Assembly (NCBI GenBank): GCA_900770705.1
Contig: CAAGLF010000036.1
Location: 1 to 8,647, forward strand
Length of the DNA stretch: 8,647 nucleotides
Direction of reading: 5' to 3'
From: Bacteroidaceae bacterium
GTDB taxonomy: Bacteria > Bacteroidota > Bacteroidia > Bacteroidales > Bacteroidaceae
The notes under the pieces were generated by a model. That model searched no databases. It saw only the letters and a program-made list of their open reading frames with translations, and was not told the DNA's origin. The position numbers and the translations under genes were made by a program. Positions 5,570 to 8,647 of the stretch are shown here, one piece after another. How positions within the stretch are numbered: the stretch's first letter is position 1; each line of letters starts with the position of its first letter.

Positions 5570-6589
5570 CTACTTGATACCGCGGCGGTTGAGCGCCTCT
5601 GCATAGCGGGCGGCGTTCTTCTGGTGCTCGGCGTACGTCTTTGCGAAGTTGTGGCAACCGGAGAAGTCCTCCTTGGCGCACATAAAGAGGTAGTCGTGCT
5701 TCGAGTGGTGGAGAACGGCGTCGATACTGCCGACTTGCGGAATGGCGATGGGGCCGGGGGGAAGTCCGGCGTACCTGTACGTGTTGTAGGGACTGTCGAC
5801 CGTGAGATGTTGGTGGAGGATACGGCGAAGTGTAAAGTCGCCCAGCGCAAATTTCACGGTGGGATCGGCCTGTAGCTTCATTCCCGTTTTCAGTCTGTTG
5901 ATGTACATCGCTGCTACGTCGGCCTTTTCGGGTTCGTAAGTGGTTTCCTGATCAACTATGCTGGCGAGCGTGATGACTTCTGTCGGGGTGAGTCCGAGTT
6001 CGTCGGCCAGCCGCCGGCGTTCGTCCGTCCAGAAGCGTTGGCTCTCTTTCTTCATCTTCCTGACCAGCGTGGCCGGCTCCACGGTCCAGTAGTATTCGTA
6101 GGTGTTCGGGATGAAAATGGCGGGGAGTGTGGCCGGCGTGCAGTCTACTTCGGCACAAAGTGCACTGTCGGCAAAGGTTCGCTCCCATTCAGCCTTGGTG
6201 GCCATCAGTTGCCGGGCGAGGCGTTCGGCCAGGTCGGACATCGTGCGTACAGCGGGCACGACTACGCGCACGGGAGCCTGGTTGCCGCGGGTCAGGTTGC
6301 GGAAAAGGCGGATTACCGACGTGCCTTGCCCCGCTTGGTAGCGTCCCGGCTGTATTTCTTCGCCGGTGAGGCGCTGCAGCCCCGTGATGCTGCGGCGTTT
6401 CAGACCGCCGACGAGGCTGTCGAGCTTGTGTGTCACGATCTCCTCGGAGTCGGTGGAGCGTATGTAGAGGTAAGCATCGCCTTTCTCGGACGTGGCAGCC
6501 GCGAAGAAGGCGTTGTAGGCGGTGAGTCCGGCGATAAGGACGACGACTGCCGTTGCCGCCCATACTTTGTAGCTGGTTTTCTGTTTCAT
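5570..6589 (-). CDS. mltG: Endolytic murein transglycosylase MltG (YceG family)
   Basis: A 339-residue inner-membrane enzyme that cuts nascent glycan strands in the periplasm, leaving a 1,6-anhydro-MurNAc end, and so acts as a terminator of glycan polymerisation. I chose ATG 6589 (MKQKTSYKVW). An upstream ATG at 6631 in the same frame overlaps the promoter and is rejected. A single membrane anchor spans residues about 9-31 (WAATAVVVLIAGLTAYNAFFAA). The region around 80-115 (EEIQPGRYQAGQGTS, APVRVVVP) fits the LysM-like part of YceG. The catalytic domain shows IFIPNTYEYYW (158-168), ITLASIVDQETT (206-217, containing the conserved acidic motif with Glu215), YINRLKTGMKLQADPTVKF (229-247) and YNTYRYAGLPPGPIAIP (268-284). 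Length and motifs are normal for the family. It is monocistronic, with its own strong promoter. Confidence 0.93.
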   Translation of the reverse strand: MKQKTSYKVWAATAVVVLIAGLTAYNAFFAAATSEKGDAYLYIRSTDSEEIVTHKLDSLVGGLKRRSITGLQRLTGEEIQPGRYQAGQGTSVIRLFRNLTRGNQAPVRVVVPAVRTMSDLAERLARQLMATKAEWERTFADSALCAEVDCTPATLPAIFIPNTYEYYWTVEPATLVRKMKKESQRFWTDERRRLADELGLTPTEVITLASIVDQETTYEPEKADVAAMYINRLKTGMKLQADPTVKFALGDFTLRRILHQHLTVDSPYNTYRYAGLPPGPIAIPQVGSIDAVLHHSKHDYLFMCAKEDFSGCHNFAKTYAEHQKNAARYAEALNRRGIK

Positions 6590-6617
6590 CGTCTTGGTTC
6601 GATTGTTTGCGGTCGTG

Positions 6618-6648
6618 CAAAGGTACGGCAAGGGCGGGGAAGGGCAAA
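6618..6648 (-). promoter_or_regulatory. Bacteroidota-type promoter of mltG
   Basis: On the minus strand the sequence is TTTG (6648-6645), 19 bp spacer, TACCTTTG (6625-6618). This is a full match to the Bacteroidota consensus TTTG-N19-21-TAnnTTTG. The -7 box ends 28 bp before the ATG at 6589, giving a short leader of about 20-25 nt. It is the best promoter in the window and supports both the phylum call and the chosen mltG start. Confidence 0.8.
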
Positions 6649-6689
6649 ATAAATCGCCCTGAAATTTCCCTCACGTGCAGGACGCCTGA

Positions 6690-6773
6690 ACTTCTGCGGC
6701 GGAAGGAAAAACTTCTGCGGCACAAATTTAAATTTCTACGGTGGAAGTTGGAATTTCTGCGGCAGAAATTTTT
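6690..6773 (+). repeat. 21-bp tandem repeat, locus D (four units)
   Basis: Units start at 6690 (ACTTCTGCGGCGG), 6711 (ACTTCTGCGGCAC), 6732 (ATTTCTACGGTGG) and 6753 (ATTTCTGCGGCAG), all exactly 21 bp apart, with tails such as AAGGAAAA and AAATTTAA. The last unit contains a small hairpin AATTTCTG-CGG-CAGAAATT (6752-6770). It lies between the divergent mltG and mlaE promoters, where no terminator is needed, so terminator function does not explain it. Confidence 0.85.
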
Positions 6774-6855
6774 CGAGACTTTGGGGAATGGGGCAAAATT
6801 GGGTCGGAATCGGATTTTCCTGCGCCGCAAGACGAAAAATTCGGGCGGCTTTTTG

Positions 6856-6863
6856 TACTTTTG
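6856..6863 (+). promoter_or_regulatory. Candidate -7 promoter box for mlaE-mlaF
   Basis: TACTTTTG is a full match to TAnnTTTG and ends 43 bp before the ATG at 6907, implying a leader of about 35-40 nt. No TTTG -33 box is seen at the right spacing. Its presence argues that translation starts at 6907 and not further upstream. Confidence 0.55.
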
Positions 6864-6906
6864 CCGAAATTATGGTTGCTTGCAACCGCTAACAGGCTAC
6901 AATTCT

Positions 6907-7653
6907 ATGTTCATAGTTTCGCATTTACAGGCTTTAGGAGAATATCTCAGGCTGATGGGGCGCACTTTCTCGCGTCCGGAGAGAATGAGGATGTTCCTGA
7001 AACAATATGTCAAGGAGATGGCGCAGCTGGGCGTGGACTCGCTGGGCATTGTCCTGCTGATATCTTTTTTCATCGGCGCCGTAATCTGTATTCAGATCAA
7101 GCTAAACATTCAGTCGGCGTGGATGCCCGTGTGGGTGTCGGGATATGTGACGCGAGAGATAATGCTGCTCGAATTTTCCTCAAGCATAATGTGTCTTATC
7201 CTGAGCGGAAAAGTGGGAAGCAACATCGCTTCTGAAATTGGAACGATGAAAACGACACAGCAAATCGACGCACTGGAAATTATGGGCGTGAACAGCGCCT
7301 CTTACTTGATATTGCCGAAAATTCTGGGCCTTGTAACGATGATTCCCCTGCTCGTGACGTTTTCTACCGTGTCGGGAATGATTGGTGCCTACGCCACCGC
7401 CTACATTGGCCACGTGCTGACACCAACAGACTTGACCCTGGGTTTGCAACACGACTTCACACAATGGTTTTTCTGGATGGGCATTATAAAAAGCTTGTTC
7501 TTCGCTTTCATTATTTCGAGTGTGAGCGCCTACTACGGCTATACGGTCGAGGGCGGTTCTATTGAGGTAGGAAAGGCTTCCACGGGCGCAGTCGTCACCA
7601 GCTCGATGCTCATTCTCTTTTCCGACCTGTTTCTCACTCAAATGCTCTCGTAA
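6907..7653 (+). CDS. mlaE: MlaE-family lipid ABC transporter permease
   Basis: A 248-residue inner-membrane permease of the MlaE/YrbE family, which with an MlaF-type ATPase and an MCE protein (MlaD) moves phospholipids between the membranes. I chose ATG 6907 (MFIVSHLQALGEYLRLMGRTFSRPERM) because it lies just downstream of the promoter box and gives the usual family length. An amphipathic N-terminal helix precedes membrane segments at about 44-66 (SLGIVLLISFFIGAVICI), 88-103, 131-165, 190-210 and 227-246. The family signature is clear at 104-128: GSNIASEIGTMKTTQQIDAL, then EIMGV. The gene ends 9 bp before mlaF, so the two form an operon. No MCE-domain (MlaD) gene follows within the window. Confidence 0.92.
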   Translation: MFIVSHLQALGEYLRLMGRTFSRPERMRMFLKQYVKEMAQLGVDSLGIVLLISFFIGAVICIQIKLNIQSAWMPVWVSGYVTREIMLLEFSSSIMCLILSGKVGSNIASEIGTMKTTQQIDALEIMGVNSASYLILPKILGLVTMIPLLVTFSTVSGMIGAYATAYIGHVLTPTDLTLGLQHDFTQWFFWMGIIKSLFFAFIISSVSAYYGYTVEGGSIEVGKASTGAVVTSSMLILFSDLFLTQMLS

Positions 7654-7662
7654 GGTAACGCT

Positions 7663-8418
7663 ATGATAGAACTTAAGAATCTCAACAAGTCGTTCGAGGA
7701 CAAACAAGTGTTGCAGGACATCTGCACAGTGTTCGAGGAAGGAAAGACTAACTTGATAATAGGACAGAGCGGCTCGGGCAAGACCGTGCTGATGAAGTGT
7801 ATAGTCGGACTTTTCGACCCGACCAGCGGCGCTGTGCTGTACGACGGCCGCGATTTCGTGCAGATGACCAAGCGGGAGCGCACGATGCTGCGTCGGGAGA
7901 TGGGGATGATTTTCCAGAGTGCGGCGCTGTTCGACTCTTTGTCCGTGCTGGAGAACGTGATGTTCCCGCTAGACATGTTTTCCGACGCGTCGTATAAGGA
8001 AAGGAGGCGGAGAGCGGAGTTTTGCCTCGACCACGTCAACCTGCTCGACGCGGAAAGCAAGTATCCGGGCGAGATCAGTGGAGGTATGCAGAAGCGAGTG
8101 GCCATTGCCAGGGCGATAGCGATGAATCCCAAGTACCTGTTTTGCGATGAGCCCAACTCCGGTCTCGATCCCAAGACGTCTCTCGTGATCGACGAGCTGA
8201 TACACGACATTACCCGCGAGTTCAACACAACTACCATCATCAATACGCACGATATGAACAGCGTAATGGGAATTGGAGAGCACATATTATATATATATAA
8301 GGGAAAAAACGAGTGGGAAGGCACGAAAGACGAAGTCATCAGCTCGAAAAACGAACGTCTCAACAGTTTTATATTCGCCTCCGACCTGTTCCGGAAAGTC
8401 AAGGAAGGCGGCTTGTAG
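7663..8418 (+). CDS. mlaF: MlaF-family ABC transporter ATP-binding protein
   Basis: A 251-residue cytoplasmic ATPase partner of the MlaE permease. It carries every nucleotide-binding element: Walker A GQSGSGKT (34-41), Q-loop Gln85 (GMIFQSAALFDSLSVLENV), signature SGGMQKR (139-145), Walker B YLFCDE (158-163) with catalytic Glu163, D-loop SGLDP (166-170) and switch His196 (NTHDMNS). The sequence around the Q-loop, FQSAALFDSLSVLENVMFPL, is characteristic of the MlaF group. The start ATG 7663 directly follows mlaE by 9 bp. The stretch at 8284-8299 is a TA-rich run encoding ILYIYKG, plain coding sequence. Downstream, a 171-bp spacer with a repeat copy and weak hairpins but no clear T-run separates it from the next gene. 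Confidence 0.92.
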   Translation: MIELKNLNKSFEDKQVLQDICTVFEEGKTNLIIGQSGSGKTVLMKCIVGLFDPTSGAVLYDGRDFVQMTKRERTMLRREMGMIFQSAALFDSLSVLENVMFPLDMFSDASYKERRRRAEFCLDHVNLLDAESKYPGEISGGMQKRVAIARAIAMNPKYLFCDEPNSGLDPKTSLVIDELIHDITREFNTTTIINTHDMNSVMGIGEHILYIYKGKNEWEGTKDEVISSKNERLNSFIFASDLFRKVKEGGL

Positions 8419-8479
8419 ACACTGGCGGCGCCATAGGAAAACGCTGTGCGGACATAGTCCCGCGTAGCTCGGACTTCAG

Positions 8480-8542
8480 AGAAACTGTCGTCGCGGAAGT
8501 CTTTCTTCCAGCCGCAGAATTTCTGCTTTTGGCCGCGATGCA
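8480..8542 (-). repeat. 21-bp tandem repeat, locus E (minus orientation)
   Basis: On the minus strand, units start at 8521 (AATTCTGCGGCTGG) and 8500 (ACTTCCGCGACG), 21 bp apart, with tails AAGAAAG and ACAGTTTCT. A weaker unit is in phase at 8542 (TGCATCGCGGCCA). A palindrome GCAGAATTTCTGC (8514-8526) marks the junction, as at locus A. Hairpins GGAAG-TCTTT-CTTCC (8495-8509) and GGCCGC/GCGGCC (8531-8536 with 8550-8555) are present, but neither has a T-run, so a terminator for mlaF is not convincing. Confidence 0.6.
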
Positions 8543-8589
8543 GAATGCGGCGGCCGTTGTAATAGGTATGCCAACACAGTAAAAACAAA

Positions 8590-8647
8590 ATGATATCGGT
8601 TGAAAATCTCTCGGTGGAGTTCTCCGCACGCCCGCTGCTGCGGGAAG
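8590..8647 (+). CDS. ABC-F family ATPase, N-terminal fragment
   Basis: The first 19 codons are visible (MISVENLSVEFSARPLLRE) before the window ends. The opening 'MISVENLSVEFSARPLL' matches the first strands of ABC-F proteins (Uup/EttA/YdiF group), soluble paired-ATPase proteins that act on ribosomes and have no membrane domain. In these, the Walker A motif normally follows within the next 20-25 residues, outside the window. The start ATG is preceded by an A-rich stretch (AAAAACAAA), common before Bacteroidota genes. The call rests on a short segment, so another ABC ATPase subgroup cannot be excluded. Confidence 0.6.
   Translation, partial: MISVENLSVEFSARPLLRE

Larger units (their letters stand above)
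6590..6906. other. Divergent spacer between mltG and mlaE
   Basis: This 317-bp non-coding stretch holds the mltG promoter (6618-6648, minus), a four-unit 21-bp repeat array (6690-6773, plus) and the candidate mlaE promoter (6856-6863, plus). The plus-strand frame open from 6553 joins in frame to mlaE, but its extra 118 residues are antisense to the start of mltG and then repeat heptads (LLRRKEK, LLRHKFK, FLRWKLE, FLRQKFF). I treat it as non-coding. Confidence 0.7.

Noticed and set aside
6690..6773. Insertion sequence remnant or miniature inverted-repeat element
   Set aside because: No terminal inverted repeats bounding the array, no target-site duplication and no transposase fragment could be found. 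Variable unit number fits a tandem repeat better.
6553..6906. In-frame upstream extension of mlaE to a start at 6553
   Set aside because: It overlaps the mltG start antisense, runs through both promoters and the repeat array, and would add 118 residues absent from the usual family length. A TAnnTTTG box lies just before ATG 6907.
8284..8299. TATATATATATA-rich tract as an origin or promoter signal
   Set aside because: It lies inside mlaF and simply encodes ILYIYKG in the correct frame after the switch histidine. There are no neighbouring origin boxes or genes starting there.
7638..8588. 316-codon open frame on the minus strand across mlaF
   Set aside because: It is antisense to a complete ABC ATPase. 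Its first part is kept open by the repeat units at 8480-8542.

Overview
The window looks like chromosomal DNA of a Bacteroidales-type bacterium (phylum Bacteroidota). The reasons are the protein families present (a LysM plus periplasmic-binding-fold protein, a PorT-like beta-barrel, a PD40-repeat protein, and an MlaE/MlaF pair), the absence of clear Shine-Dalgarno sequences, and several upstream matches to the Bacteroidota promoter element TAnnTTTG. The genus cannot be fixed from the sequence alone. I see no phage, plasmid, transposase, CRISPR, rRNA or tRNA signal. The genes are mostly housekeeping and cell-envelope genes.

Layout. (i) 1-199, minus: 5' end of an acyl-CoA synthetase-like AMP-forming ligase. 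(ii) 200-592: non-coding, with its promoter, a 21-bp-period repeat and a strong minus-strand terminator. (iii) 593-2855, minus: a two-gene operon, LysM/type-I-PBP lipid- or peptidoglycan-associated protein followed by a small outer-membrane beta-barrel. (iv) 2856-3025: divergent promoter region. (v) 3026-4420, plus: exported protein with PD40 propeller repeats and a C-terminal coiled coil. (vi) 4525-5403, plus: nucleoside phosphorylase. (vii) 5404-5569: convergent spacer with a 25-bp-stem terminator. (viii) 5570-6589, minus: MltG lytic transglycosylase. (ix) 6590-6906: divergent spacer with two promoters and a repeat array. (x) 6907-8418, plus: MlaE permease and MlaF ATPase of a lipid-transport ABC system. 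(xi) 8419-8589: spacer with another repeat copy. (xii) 8590-end, plus: start of an ABC-F ATPase.

The most striking thing here is not a gene but a family of short repeats. Units of exactly 21 bp (core ACTTCTGCGGCG or ACTTCAAGGCCG followed by a purine-rich GAAGAAAAA-like tail) recur in tandem at five places in 8.6 kb. Four are intergenic. Two of these are built into the long hairpins of terminators, one sits between divergent promoters, and one separates mlaF from the ABC-F gene. The fifth lies inside a gene, immediately after the signal peptide of the 3026-4420 protein, where the 21-bp period adds in-frame heptapeptides (KTSAAKR, KTTRPEK, KISRPEK). The main unit types have no stop codon in any of the six frames, which produces long false ORFs across the spacers. 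I do not recognise this repeat as a named family.

Functionally, the LysM/PBP protein, beta-barrel, PD40 protein, MltG and MlaEF all act in the envelope: peptidoglycan binding or cutting, outer-membrane structure, and lipid traffic. They are in separate transcription units, so a joint role is only an inference.
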